A DNA stretch of 14,883 bases from Bordetella parapertussis (GCA_945878355.1 CAMCTC010000114.1:1-14883), one strand, 5' to 3'; counted from the first letter of the stretch, positions 6,824-14,390 are shown. Translations and numbers: made by a program. The notes: generated by a model from the sequence alone, not told the origin.

Positions 6824-7804
6824 TCAATCCATCTGCGCCGGCGCCTCACGCACCGGATTTCCAGCGTCCCGGGCGGCAAACTGGGCCCAGGCGACGCCGG
6901 CCAGCGTCAGCGCAGCGCCACCGATCTTGGCAGCAGAGAAGCGCTCGCCAGTGGCCCACCAGGCAAACACGCCAGCCACCAGCGGCATCAGGTATTGCAG
7001 CGGCGCGGTGCGGCCGATGCCGCGCTGCGTGTTGACCCAGCCCCAGACCAGCCAGCCGGCAAAGGACGACACCAGCGTGGCCCACAGCATCAAGGCCCAG
7101 TGCAGCGGCGTCATCAGCCCCCAGTCGGCACCCCAGGCCACCGGCAGCCCCATCAGCACCAGCAGCGGGCTGCCCGCCAGCGTCGCGTAAGCCATCACCG
7201 CAACGCCGCCGTGGCGCTGGATCAGCGGCTTGCTCATCACCGTGTAGTACGAGAACATCGCTGCCGAGGTCAGCATCATCAGGTCACCACCGGTGGCCGC
7301 CCATTGACGACCCAGCAGCTTGTCCGACAGGAAGATCAGCACCCCGACGAAGGCCAGTGCCACGCCTGCGACCTGGCCTCGCGACAACTTCTCCAGCCCA
7401 GCCCAATGCAGGATCAGCAGCGTGAACACCGGCGAGCAGGCCATGATCAGCGCGCTCGAGAAGGCGGTCGACCAGTGGATGCCGTAGGTGACCATGCCCA
7501 CGTGCAGCGTGTGGGCCATCACGCCCAGCCCGGCGAGCTTGATCTTGTCCTCGCGAGGCAACTGCGGCCAGCGCCAATCGTTGAGGTAGAGCAGCAGCAG
7601 CGCCGCGACGGACGGCATCAGCAGGTAGCGCATCATCAGAAACGCGCCCGGCGGCAAGGCTGCGAACAAGAACTTTTGGAGCGCAAAATTGGCGCCCCAG
7701 ACCGTCACCACCACGAGGCCGGCGACCAGCGCGAGCTGCTGGTGAGATGAAGGCGGCGGCGCAGCAGCGTGTCGGGCGGGATCAGGCATGGGTGCAGTGG
7801 GCAT
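6824..7804 (-). CDS. EamA/DMT-family transporter (10-TM drug/metabolite exporter)
   Basis: Inner-membrane protein of the drug/metabolite transporter superfamily with two EamA repeats. Members export amino acids, nucleobases or other metabolites, or have unknown substrates. The 326-residue protein shows about ten hydrophobic segments. The first repeat opens with LVVVTVWGANFALQKFLFAALPPGAFLMMRYLLM, the usual W-G-x-N-F and R-Y/F signature; the second ends with APLQYLMPLVAGVFAWWATGERFSAAKIGGAALTLAGVAWAQF, a typical EamA C-terminal repeat with GE. Start choice is uncertain: ATG at 7804 (MPTAPMPDP) or 7789 are both possible, and the frame is open to a GTG at 7831; none has a clear Shine-Dalgarno. 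It lies 54 bp after another EamA gene on the same strand and is probably co-transcribed. The substrate is unknown. Confidence 0.9.
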   Translation of the reverse strand: MPTAPMPDPARHAAAPPPSSHQQLALVAGLVVVTVWGANFALQKFLFAALPPGAFLMMRYLLMPSVAALLLLYLNDWRWPQLPREDKIKLAGLGVMAHTLHVGMVTYGIHWSTAFSSALIMACSPVFTLLILHWAGLEKLSRGQVAGVALAFVGVLIFLSDKLLGRQWAATGGDLMMLTSAAMFSYYTVMSKPLIQRHGGVAVMAYATLAGSPLLVLMGLPVAWGADWGLMTPLHWALMLWATLVSSFAGWLVWGWVNTQRGIGRTAPLQYLMPLVAGVFAWWATGERFSAAKIGGAALTLAGVAWAQFAARDAGNPVREAPAQMD

Positions 7805-7858
7805 GGCACAGTGTCGCAGCGGCCAGCGCACGCCGCAGCCGCCTGCGCGACTGCCGGG

Positions 7859-8782
7859 TCAGCCTTCCGCGCGGGCCGGCGCGGCCGGCGGCGATGGCAC
7901 CAGCGCGAGCCGAAGCGCCGCGGCGCAGCAAGCCATCGCCGTCCACTGCACCAGACCGAGCGGCTCGCCGTGGATCAACGCACCCGAGATCATCGCCACC
8001 ACGGGCACCAGGATGGACGCCAGACCCGCCACGGTGGTCGGCAACAGGCCGACGATCGTGAACCAGGCGACGTTGCCGATGGCCATAGGCACGAGCGTGA
8101 TGTAGACGATGACCGCGATGCTCGACGCCGTCGGCACGAACCAATGCCCGTCACCGAGCCAGAGCGCGCCGATACAGATGGGCACGGCGGTGATCATCAG
8201 CTGCCAGCCGGTGAGCACCAATGCCGACACCGGCACGCCGCCGTTGCGCTTCAAGATCATCGTCCCCACCGCCCAGCCTATGCCACCCAGCAGCCCCAGC
8301 GCCACGCCCAGCGGCGCCTGTGCATAGACACCCAGGCTGCGCCACATCAACAAGCCCACCGCCAGCGCGCCCAGCGCCAGCGCCAGCAGCATGCGAGCCC
8401 GCAAGCGCTGGCCACCGACGGCCCAGCCAAACAGTGCCGCCCACAGCGGCATCGTGAAGCCCAGCACCGCCGCCTGGCCCGAAGGGATCATCACGGCCGA
8501 GTAGGTGCTGGCGATGTTCCACAGCACCAGGTAGAACATCGTCGCCACCACCACCGTGGCCCAATAGCGCCGAGGCAGCAGCAGCGAATGGCCGCGCAAG
8601 CGGGCCACGACCAGCAGCGTCAGACCGGCGCCCAGCACTGCCACCGCACGAAAGGTCCAGACCGAGATCTCGCGCACCGCATAGGGAAACAGCGGCCAGT
8701 TGGTGCCCCACAACAGCGTCAGCAAGCCCAGCAGCAAGATGGCTCGGCGCGGGATCGGTGCAGCAGGCGGGTTGTTGGGCAT
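7859..8782 (-). CDS. EamA/DMT-family transporter, second type
   Basis: Another ten-TM EamA-type inner-membrane transporter, 307 residues. Repeat one begins ILLLGLLTLLWGTNWPLFPYAVREISVWTFRAVAVLGAG; repeat two includes VALGLLGGIGWAVGTMILKR and ends with LVPVVAMISGALIHGEPLGLVQWTAMACCAAALRLAL. By eye it is only distantly similar to its downstream neighbour beyond family features, so this is not a recent tandem duplication. I chose ATG at 8782 (MPNNPPAAP), which precedes the first membrane helix closely; a frame extension back to 8863 gives a non-membrane, cysteine-containing tail that is probably untranslated. No strong ribosome binding site is visible. It is first in the two-gene EamA unit and divergent from the flavoprotein gene. 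The substrate cannot be inferred. Confidence 0.9.
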   Translation of the reverse strand: MPNNPPAAPIPRRAILLLGLLTLLWGTNWPLFPYAVREISVWTFRAVAVLGAGLTLLVVARLRGHSLLLPRRYWATVVVATMFYLVLWNIASTYSAVMIPSGQAAVLGFTMPLWAALFGWAVGGQRLRARMLLALALGALAVGLLMWRSLGVYAQAPLGVALGLLGGIGWAVGTMILKRNGGVPVSALVLTGWQLMITAVPICIGALWLGDGHWFVPTASSIAVIVYITLVPMAIGNVAWFTIVGLLPTTVAGLASILVPVVAMISGALIHGEPLGLVQWTAMACCAAALRLALVPSPPAAPARAEG

Positions 8783-9129
8783 CGGCGCTTCGGCAAGAGT
8801 GTCGCAAGGCGGCCGGCTGGCAAACTTGTCGCAGCCCGCAGTATCACTGCAAGCCCATTCCAAAACCCCGGTCCGCCACCGGGCACCACGCTGTGGCGAG
8901 CCCCGGTGCAGCTGAGTGCCGCAGCCACGGTGGAGCGGGTAATCACCCGAACCCGGACAACGAGAACTGACATGATGCGCTTGGGCTCCTTGTCAATCCG
9001 GCGGCGACACCAGTTGTTCAAGCGCGGTCTTGTCACCGCCGGCGGCTCAGGACCTGATCACCCGCGACCGGGAAACCATTCGCGCGGTACACCACCATCC
9101 CATCCAAGGTATCCACCGGAGCGCCAGCG
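8783..9129. other. Divergent intergenic region without a convincing gene
   Basis: This 347-bp stretch separates the EamA gene (-) from the flavoprotein gene (+) and should hold both promoters. Short open frames here have no family likeness. A weak dyad, GCGGT (9024-9028) and ACCGC (9035-9039), and a GGAG ribosome binding site (9118-9121) for the flavoprotein gene are the only elements I can point to. I see no clear -35/-10 pair. Confidence 0.6.
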
Positions 9130-9756
9130 ATGTCCAGAATCGAAACTGTGGAGGCCTTGCGCGAGCGTCTCGGCCCGGCACGCCCCACCACCTTGGCGAA
9201 GATACTGCCTCGAGTTGATACGCAAGGTGCCGAGTTCTTGCGCGTCAGCCCCTTTGCGGTGATCAGCACCGTCGGCCCCGACGGCACGGTCGAGGCATCG
9301 CCCAAAGGCGACGAGCCGGGTTTCATCCGGTTGGAGGACGATCGCACGCTGCTGCTGCCCGAACGCGCCGGCAACAATCTCGCCTTCGGCCTGCAGAACA
9401 TCTTGGCCAACGGGCGCATCGGCCTGATCGCGTTTCGGCCGGGCACCGGAGAAACGCTTCGAATCACCGGCACCGCCTCGATCCACGACGATGCAGACCT
9501 GCTGGCAGCGCTAGGCTCGGCCGGGCGGCCGGCCTTGCTGGCGCTGCGAGTGCAAGTGGAGCGCTGCTACTTTCATTGCGCCCGATCTGTCCTTCGTGCC
9601 GGTCTGTGGGATGCCAAGACCTGGGCGAAAGCGCAGCGCGTCTCGTTTGGCAAGATCATCTCGGAAGGACTCGCCGCCGGCCCAGAAATGGCTGCGGCGA
9701 TCGACGAGTCGGTGAAGGGCGGCTACACCACCCGTCTGTGGTCGAACCAGGCTTGA
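9130..9756 (+). CDS. Pyridoxamine 5'-phosphate oxidase-like FMN-binding protein (MSMEG_1061-like)
   Basis: Cytoplasmic split-beta-barrel flavoprotein of the PNPOx-like family, probably an FMN- or F420-type redox protein; its substrate is not known. The 208-residue sequence carries the family pattern: FLRVSPFAVISTVGPDGTVEASPKGDEPGFIRL (about 37-69), LLLPERAGNNLAFGLQNILANGRIGLIAFRPGTGETLRITGTASI, and a C-terminal VQVERCYFHCARSVLRAGLWD. The S-P-K-G-D and ERAGNN blocks are those I associate with the MSMEG_1061 subgroup, which often has FMN-binding residues there. The ATG at 9130 has GGAG (9118-9121) 8 nt upstream. It is transcribed alone, divergent from the EamA pair. It is not pdxH, which has a different C-terminal signature. 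Confidence 0.85.
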   Translation: MSRIETVEALRERLGPARPTTLAKILPRVDTQGAEFLRVSPFAVISTVGPDGTVEASPKGDEPGFIRLEDDRTLLLPERAGNNLAFGLQNILANGRIGLIAFRPGTGETLRITGTASIHDDADLLAALGSAGRPALLALRVQVERCYFHCARSVLRAGLWDAKTWAKAQRVSFGKIISEGLAAGPEMAAAIDESVKGGYTTRLWSNQA

Positions 9757-9790
9757 CGGGCGTCGCGGGCTGCGGCTTGGGTCAAGTGAA

Positions 9791-10144
9791 TTGCTGAGTG
9801 AATCCATCGCGATAAGCCAACAAGTCTTCAAGCCAGCGGATGCCTCACCGGTCGAGCCTGCGGCAGCGATGACCGGGGTTGAAATGAAGGGCTTCTTCAT
9901 GGCACGGACCAGCGACTGTGAACTGAGCTATGAGGCTGGCGACCGTTTGCTGTTCGTGACCGACCAGATCGGCGGTCCGCAGAACCCACGGGCCTACGGT
10001 TACAGGAGAATGCAAGAGGTCTTCTCGAACAGCGTCGACAGCAGCGCCGCAGCAGTGGTGCAAGCGCTCGAGCATTCTGTTCGCGAATGGCAAGGCGCGC
10101 AGGTCAGGCGCGACGACGTCACGATCTTGTGTGTCGACCTTTGA
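9791..10144 (+). pseudogene. Remnant of a SpoIIE/PP2C-type serine phosphatase (C-terminal part only)
   Basis: The second half of this 117-codon frame resembles the end of a SpoIIE/RsbU-type PP2C phosphatase domain: YEAGDRLLFVTDQI (about 46-59) matches the usual GDRLLLYTDG block, YGYRRMQEVF the YG-ERL helix, and RRDDVTILCVDL the terminal DD-T-L-V block with its metal-binding aspartates. Intact domains are about 190 residues and carry two further metal sites before this point; nothing similar precedes it here. In the TDG motif Gly is Gln. The frame could begin at TTG 9791 or ATG 9869, 9884 or 9899, none with a good ribosome binding site. I read it as a truncated, decaying gene. A small intact gene of unknown role is the alternative. 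Confidence 0.5.
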
Positions 10145-10224
10145 CCGGGACCGCCCACCCTCAGCCTTGCGGCCGACGTGACATGCGGCTGAAGTTTGAA
10201 CCTGTATTTTGTTTGTTAGCACCC

Positions 10225-10230
10225 TATAAC
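10225..10230 (+). promoter_or_regulatory. Possible -10 element upstream of the MOSC gene
   Basis: TATAAC lies in a short AT-rich island (about 10190-10230) that stands out from the GC-rich surroundings, 72 bp before the MOSC start. TTGAAC at 10196-10201 is 23 bp upstream, too far for a standard sigma-70 pair, so only the -10 is proposed. Confidence 0.25.
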
Positions 10231-10302
10231 GCTCAAGGCGCTTCGGCTTGGCATGGCCACGGACTGTCAGCACCCTCACCCACTAAACCTTGATTCACTC
10301 CC

Positions 10303-10866
10303 ATGACCGCTGCACCCGCCACCGAAAACCCCGCAGGCCTGCGCCAACTGGTGCGTCAGTTCGCCAGCCAAGGCCGGCTTGAGGCCATCTTGCTGCGCCC
10401 GGCACGCGATGCGCCAATGCGCCAGGTTGAGGCGGCCAAGGCGCTGGCTGGCCAAGGCCTGGTCGGCGACCGTGCGGTAAAGCCCTCGACAAGCGGCGCA
10501 GCAGGTCCTCGCGCGGCAGGCGGCAAGCGCCAGGTCACGCTGCTGCAGGCCGAGCATCTGGCCGTGATCGCCGCGCTCGCCGGCCATGCCGCGATCAGCC
10601 CGCTGCTGCTGCGGCGCAACCTGGTGGTGTCGGGGCTGAACCTGCTGGCTGCACGCAGCCTGTTCAAAGACACGCCGATGCTGCTGCGCCTGGGTGAAGT
10701 GCTGCTGGAGATCACCGGACCCTGCGAGCCTTGCTCGAAGATGGAGACGCTGCTGGGGCGCGGTGGCTACAACGCGATGCGTGGCCATGGCGGGGTCACG
10801 GCGCGCGTCTTGCAAGGCGGCTGGCTGCGTGTGGGTGACGGTGTGAGCTGCAGCACCGCAGCCTGA
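10303..10866 (+). CDS. MOSC domain-containing protein
   Basis: Single-domain MOSC protein (187 residues). The MOSC fold is the C-terminal domain of molybdenum-cofactor sulfurases, and free-standing bacterial versions such as YiiM and YcbX act in Moco-dependent reduction or sulfur transfer. Visible family features: LVGDR (about 53-57), [11 protein letters not shown] (about 76-86), [16 protein letters not shown] (about 103-118), and [10 protein letters not shown] (139-148), where Cys141 and Cys144 include the conserved cysteine of the domain. [17 protein letters not shown] closes the barrel. The start is ATG at 10303, without an evident Shine-Dalgarno. It stands alone, converging with the pseudouridine synthase gene. 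No molybdenum enzyme or cofactor gene lies nearby, so the partner is unknown. Confidence 0.9.
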   Translation: MTAAPATENPAGLRQLVRQFASQGRLEAILLRPARDAPMRQVEAAKALAGQGLVGDRAVKPSTSGAAGPRAAGGKRQVTLLQAEHLAVIAALAGHAAISPLLLRRNLVVSGLNLLAARSLFKDTPMLLRLGEVLLEITGPCEPCSKMETLLGRGGYNAMRGHGGVTARVLQGGWLRVGDGVSCSTAA

Positions 10867-10915
10867 TCGCGCTCTCAAGCAAATGTGGCTTGGCGGCTTG
10901 ATCCCCACGGGGGGC

Positions 10916-10933
10916 GGCCGGCTTCGGCCGGCC
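10916..10933. terminator. UUCG-tetraloop hairpin between convergent MOSC and pseudouridine synthase genes
   Basis: GGCCGGC (10916-10922), TTCG, GCCGGCC (10927-10933): a perfect 7-bp stem closed by the stable C(UUCG)G tetraloop on the plus strand. Only TT follows, so the T-tract is poor. Its place between two stop codons supports a terminator shared by both genes. Confidence 0.6.
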
Positions 10934-10942
10934 TTGGGGCGC

Positions 10943-11863
10943 TCAGACCGGGTCAGCCGGCAGCGGAAAGTCCAGCCGACGCTGGCTTTCGAAGCGCCGA
11001 ACCTGGCCCGTGATGGGGTCGAGAAATTCGATGTGTTGGGCCAGCAAGCGCAGCGGGTTGGCAGGGTCGTCAGTGCCCTCAGCGGCCAGCGTCGGGTAGA
11101 TCCGGTCACCCAGGATCGGCATGCCCAGCGCGGCCATGTGCACGCGCAGTTGGTGTCGCTGGCCTGTCAGCGGCCGCAACTCGTAACGCGCCCAGGGCGC
11201 CCGGGTTTCGAGCCAGCCGACGGTGGTCACTGCGTTGGGCATTGCCTCGCCAAGGTCTGGCCCGTCTTGTTCGCACATCTGCATGAACAGGCTGCCCGCT
11301 TGCATCACGCTGGCGCGGGTCAGCGGGAAAGCGCGCTGCGGCTGCCAGGCCGCGATCGCCTGGTAAGTCTTGGCAACGCTTCGCTGCGCAAACAGCGCGT
11401 GGTAAGCCTTGCGGGTGGCCGCTTGCTTGGCAAACAGCACCAGGCCAGCGGTCTCGCGGTCGATGCGGTGCAGCGGCACCAGGCTGTCGATCCCCAACCT
11501 GCGGCGCAAGCGCACCAGCAGCGTTTCCTGCAGGTAGCGCCCGGCCGGCGTGACCGGCAGGAAATGCGGCTTGTCAGCGACCACCAGCAACTCGTCCTCG
11601 AACAACACCACCTCATCGCCGGCGACCCGCGCTTCGGGTGGCCGGCTGCGGTAATAGCAGAGCTTGCCGTGCGGCCGGTAAGCTTGACCAGCGCTCACTC
11701 GACGGCCCTGCTCATCGAGCACGTCGCCGCGCTCGATGCGCGCTGTCCACTGCGCCTCGCTGACGGCAGGAAAGCGCGCTTGCAGAAAGTCGATCAGGCG
11801 CGGCCAGGGGCCTGGCGTCAGGCCGACCCAGCTCGGGCCGACGCCATCGCGGCTGGGCAACAT
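10943..11863 (-). CDS. RluA-family RNA pseudouridine synthase
   Basis: Isomerises specific uridines to pseudouridine in rRNA or tRNA. The 306-residue protein has an N-terminal S4-like region (about 23-75), then the catalytic domain starting VVLFEDELLVVADKP. The active-site motif LHRIDRETAGLVLFAK (131-146) contains the catalytic Asp135. Later blocks are KTYQAIAAWQ and PLTGQRHQLRVHMAALGMPILGDRIYP, the family's RNA-binding and C-terminal signature. HRIDRETAG differs from RluA (HRLDMATSG) and RluC/RluD (HRLDxxTSG types), so the target site cannot be named. The start is ATG at 11863, 12 bp after the trhO stop, with no clear Shine-Dalgarno, suggesting translation follows on from trhO. Confidence 0.93.
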   Translation of the reverse strand: MLPSRDGVGPSWVGLTPGPWPRLIDFLQARFPAVSEAQWTARIERGDVLDEQGRRVSAGQAYRPHGKLCYYRSRPPEARVAGDEVVLFEDELLVVADKPHFLPVTPAGRYLQETLLVRLRRRLGIDSLVPLHRIDRETAGLVLFAKQAATRKAYHALFAQRSVAKTYQAIAAWQPQRAFPLTRASVMQAGSLFMQMCEQDGPDLGEAMPNAVTTVGWLETRAPWARYELRPLTGQRHQLRVHMAALGMPILGDRIYPTLAAEGTDDPANPLRLLAQHIEFLDPITGQVRRFESQRRLDFPLPADPV

Positions 11864-11875
11864 GGCGTGCCCGGG

Positions 11876-12739
11876 TCAGGCCGCGCGGTCGGCGTCGACC
11901 ACGGAGCCAGCGCTGGCCAGGCGCTGAGCGCGCGCCAGTCGCCAAGGCCCATCGGGCGCACCGCTGTACACCTCCTCGAGCGAGGTGCTGGTTTCCTGCA
12001 GCCGGGTGTCGAGCGCGACCCGGTTGTCGAACACGAAGCACTCGCCCTGCCAGTCGAGCTCGGCGTCGGGCATCTGCGCGAAGTAGTTCAGGATGCCGCC
12101 TTCTAGCGAGAAGACGGGCAGGCCCATGTCGTGCATCCAGGCGCTGGTCTTGTCACAGCGGATGCCACCGGTGCAGTACATCGCCACCCGCTTGCCGGCG
12201 GCCTTCCAGGCCGGCGCATGAGCCAGCACATAGGCTGGGAAATCGCGGAAATTGCCCACCTGCGGGTCAATCGCGCGGTCGAAGCGGCCGAGCCTGAACT
12301 CGAAACTGTTGCGGTTGTCGAGCAACACCACGTCGTCTTGCTTGATCAGCTCACGCCAGGCCTGCGGGCTTAGGTTGGTACCGGTGTGGCGGCTGGCATC
12401 CACGCCGGCGATGCCCAGCGGCACGATCTCGGCCTTGACGTGAACCTTCATCTTGTGAAAAGGCACGGTCTTGCAGGCGCTGCGCTTGAACACCATGCCG
12501 GCAAAAAGCCCCTCAAAACTTGGGTCGGTGAGCAGTGCGTGCTCGGCCGCTGCGACGGCCTGCGGCGCACCGGCCAGCATGCCGTTGATGCCCTCGGGCG
12601 CGACCAGCACGCTGCCCATCAGCTGCTCGCGCGCCGTCAGCTCGCGCAGCTGCAGTGCCATGGACTCGGGCTGCGCGAGTCTGACGAACTTGTAGAACGC
12701 GGTGTGCAACGGGGCTGGCGGTACGGTTGCTGCGGTCAT
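11876..12739 (-). CDS. trhO: tRNA uridine(34) hydroxylase TrhO (YceA-type rhodanese)
   Basis: Rhodanese-family enzyme that hydroxylates uridine 34 in certain tRNA anticodons to 5-hydroxyuridine, a precursor of cmo5U/mcmo5U-type wobble bases. It has 287 residues. The N-terminal ferredoxin-like domain includes YKFVRLAQPESMALQLREL and GSVLVAPEGINGMLAG (about 42-57), then FKRSACKTVPFHKMKVHVKAEIV. The rhodanese domain has LLDNRNSFEFRLGRF and the active loop YCTGGIRCDK (188-197) with catalytic Cys189. The C-terminal tail is short and lacks the extra cysteines of longer homologues. The start is ATG at 12739, chosen for GAGGG 7 nt upstream; the frame runs 68 codons further but that part has no conserved features and overlaps the intergenic palindrome. 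It is first in an operon with the pseudouridine synthase. Confidence 0.93.
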   Translation of the reverse strand: MTAATVPPAPLHTAFYKFVRLAQPESMALQLRELTAREQLMGSVLVAPEGINGMLAGAPQAVAAAEHALLTDPSFEGLFAGMVFKRSACKTVPFHKMKVHVKAEIVPLGIAGVDASRHTGTNLSPQAWRELIKQDDVVLLDNRNSFEFRLGRFDRAIDPQVGNFRDFPAYVLAHAPAWKAAGKRVAMYCTGGIRCDKTSAWMHDMGLPVFSLEGGILNYFAQMPDAELDWQGECFVFDNRVALDTRLQETSTSLEEVYSGAPDGPWRLARAQRLASAGSVVDADRAA

Positions 12740-12841
12740 GGTGCTGACCCTCTGGGTGCGAAACCGATGATTTTCCCACGGCCCGGCGAGCGTCCCTACC
12801 GGGCGCCGGCGCTGGGCTGTCGGGCCTTGGCGAACTTTTTT

Positions 12842-12861
12842 GCACGACCTGCAGGTCGTGC
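12842..12861. promoter_or_regulatory. Perfect 20-bp palindrome in the trhO / acyl-CoA dehydrogenase divergent region
   Basis: GCACGACCTG (12842-12851) is followed directly by its exact complement CAGGTCGTGC (12852-12861). With no loop, it looks like a protein-binding dyad rather than an RNA hairpin. A run of six Ts (12836-12841) abuts it on the left. It lies 80 bp upstream of the acyl-CoA dehydrogenase start and 102 bp upstream of trhO. Acyl-CoA genes are often controlled by TetR-type repressors binding such dyads, but the regulator is unknown and not encoded here. Confidence 0.45.
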
Positions 12862-12941
12862 GCACTCTTGGTGACACCGACAACAGGGCTTGCTGGGGCA
12901 CACTGGCTGACGCAAAAACATCCACATCAAAGGAAACCGGC

Positions 12942-14228
12942 ATGTCCTGGGACTTTTCTACCGACGACGACTACCAGCAACAGCTCGACTGGGTCAAACA
13001 GTTCGTGCACGACGAGATCGAGCCGCTGGACCTGGTGCTGGGCCACCCCTGCGACGTGCGCGACCCGCGCCGCAACGCGCTGGTGCGGCCATTGCAAGCG
13101 CTGGTCAAGCAGCGCAAGCTGTGGGCCTGCCACCTGGGGCCAGAGCTCGGCGGTCAGGGCTACGGACAGGTCAAGCTCGCGCTGCTCAACGAGTTGCTGG
13201 GTCGATCCCAGTACGGCCCGACAGTCTTCGGCTGCCAGGCACCCGACAGCGGCAACGCCGAGATCCTCGCCCACTATGGCAGCCCTGAGCAGAAGCGGCG
13301 CTGGCTGCAACCGCTGCTTGACAACGAGATCGTCTCCTGCTTCGCGATGACCGAGCCGCAGGGCGGTGCCGATCCCAAGGTGTTCAAGACCGAGGCGGTG
13401 CGCGACGGCGACGACTGGGTGATCACAGGGCAGAAGTGGTTTGCCTCGCACGCCAACTTCGCCGAATTCCTGATCGTGATGGCGGTGACCGACCCGGGGG
13501 CATCGCCTTACAAGACGATGTCGATGTTCATCGTGCCGACCGCGACGCCAGGGCTGAAGATCCTGCGCAACTCGGGCTTTCCGACCGAGAAAGTGGCCAC
13601 CCACGGCTACCTCGAATTTGACGCGGTGCGGGTGCCGGCAGACCACATGTTGGGCCGGCGCGGCGAGGCTTTCGTCGTGGCGCAGGTGCGGCTGGGCGGT
13701 GGGCGCATCCACCATGCGATGCGAACGATCGGCGAGGCCAGACGCGCGCTCGACATGATGTGCGAGCGCGTGATCTCGCGCCACACCCAAGGCGAGCGCC
13801 TGGCCGACAAGCAGATGGTGCAGGAAAAGCTCGCCGATTCATGGATAGAGCTCGAGCAGTTCAGGCTGCTGGTGCTGCGCACGGCATGGCTGATCGACAA
13901 GCACAAGGACTACCAGAAGGTTCGCAAGGACATTGCCGCGGTCAAGTCAGCGATGCCCAAGGTGCTGCACGACATCGCCTCACGCGCGCTGCTGCTGCAC
14001 GGCTCGCTGGGTATCTCGGACGAGATGCCGTTTGCGAACCTGGTGATGCAGTCGTACCACGTCGGCCTGGCCGACGGGCCGATCGAGGTGCACAAGGCCA
14101 CACTGGCCAAGCAGATGCTGCGCGACTACAAGCCCAGCCAGTCGCTGTTCCCGGACTACCACCTGCCGATACGGCGCGAACAAGCGATCGAGAAGTTTCG
14201 CGCCGTGCTCGACAAGATCGGGCAATAG
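12942..14228 (+). CDS. Acyl-CoA dehydrogenase, ACAD10/11-like subgroup
   Basis: FAD-dependent enzyme that introduces a trans-2 double bond into an acyl-CoA, passing electrons to ETF; cytoplasmic. It has 428 residues with the three-part fold: helical N-terminal domain (about 1-130), beta domain with FAMTEPQGGADP (about 134-145) and WVITGQKWFAS, and helical C-terminal domain with GGGRIHHAMRTIGEARRALD and LLLHGSLGISDEMPFA. Near the end YHVGLADGPIEVHKATLAKQ (372-391) replaces the YEGT block of medium-chain enzymes, so the place of the usual catalytic Glu holds Asp378, as in ACAD10/11-type proteins. The ATG at 12942 has AAGGA 7 nt upstream. It is divergent from trhO, with a small ORF and a thioesterase downstream. 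Chain length and substrate are unknown. Confidence 0.95.
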   Translation: MSWDFSTDDDYQQQLDWVKQFVHDEIEPLDLVLGHPCDVRDPRRNALVRPLQALVKQRKLWACHLGPELGGQGYGQVKLALLNELLGRSQYGPTVFGCQAPDSGNAEILAHYGSPEQKRRWLQPLLDNEIVSCFAMTEPQGGADPKVFKTEAVRDGDDWVITGQKWFASHANFAEFLIVMAVTDPGASPYKTMSMFIVPTATPGLKILRNSGFPTEKVATHGYLEFDAVRVPADHMLGRRGEAFVVAQVRLGGGRIHHAMRTIGEARRALDMMCERVISRHTQGERLADKQMVQEKLADSWIELEQFRLLVLRTAWLIDKHKDYQKVRKDIAAVKSAMPKVLHDIASRALLLHGSLGISDEMPFANLVMQSYHVGLADGPIEVHKATLAKQMLRDYKPSQSLFPDYHLPIRREQAIEKFRAVLDKIGQ

Positions 14229-14291
14229 CGCATCAGGCGTCTCCCTATACTGATGAAGTCATCCACATTGCAAGTTCTTCGGAGTCAGCAA

Positions 14292-14390
14292 ATGAGCAAG
14301 TTCCTGGGGGTCGGCCCTGCAACCCTGGTCGCAGAGCGGCTTGGCAAGGCTTGTTCGCAAGCCAGCGCTGGGCGGGTGCTGCAGCGATGA
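14292..14390 (+). CDS. Possible 32-residue small protein or leader peptide coupled to the thioesterase
   Basis: ATG at 14292 is preceded by GGAG (14281-14284) at 7-nt spacing, the best ribosome binding site in this intergenic region. The 33-codon frame (begins MSKFLGVGPATL, ends RVLQR) stops at TGA 14388-14390, overlapping the thioesterase ATG (14387) as ATGA. I recognise no family. The likely role, if translated, is to bring ribosomes to the thioesterase start, which lacks its own good site; a functional micropeptide or a chance frame are alternatives. It begins 63 bp after the acyl-CoA dehydrogenase stop; TATACT at 14246-14251 could be a -10 element. Confidence 0.4.
   Translation: MSKFLGVGPATLVAERLGKACSQASAGRVLQR

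Noticed and set aside
8719..9036. A 105-codon minus-strand frame upstream of the EamA gene
   Set aside because: Overlaps the start of the EamA gene in another frame, has no recognisable motif and no convincing ribosome binding site.
7769..9262. A 497-codon plus-strand frame opposite the two EamA genes
   Set aside because: Low-complexity Arg/His/Gln-rich translation, antisense to clear ten-TM proteins; a composition artefact.
12842..12861. Reading the 20-bp palindrome as an intrinsic terminator
   Set aside because: It lies between divergent gene starts, and on the minus strand it is followed by As rather than Ts; the plus strand has the T-run before, not after, the dyad.
12740..12943. A 68-residue N-terminal extension of TrhO
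   Set aside because: It has no conserved features, spans the intergenic palindrome, and the ATG at 12739 has a strong ribosome binding site and gives a protein of normal length.
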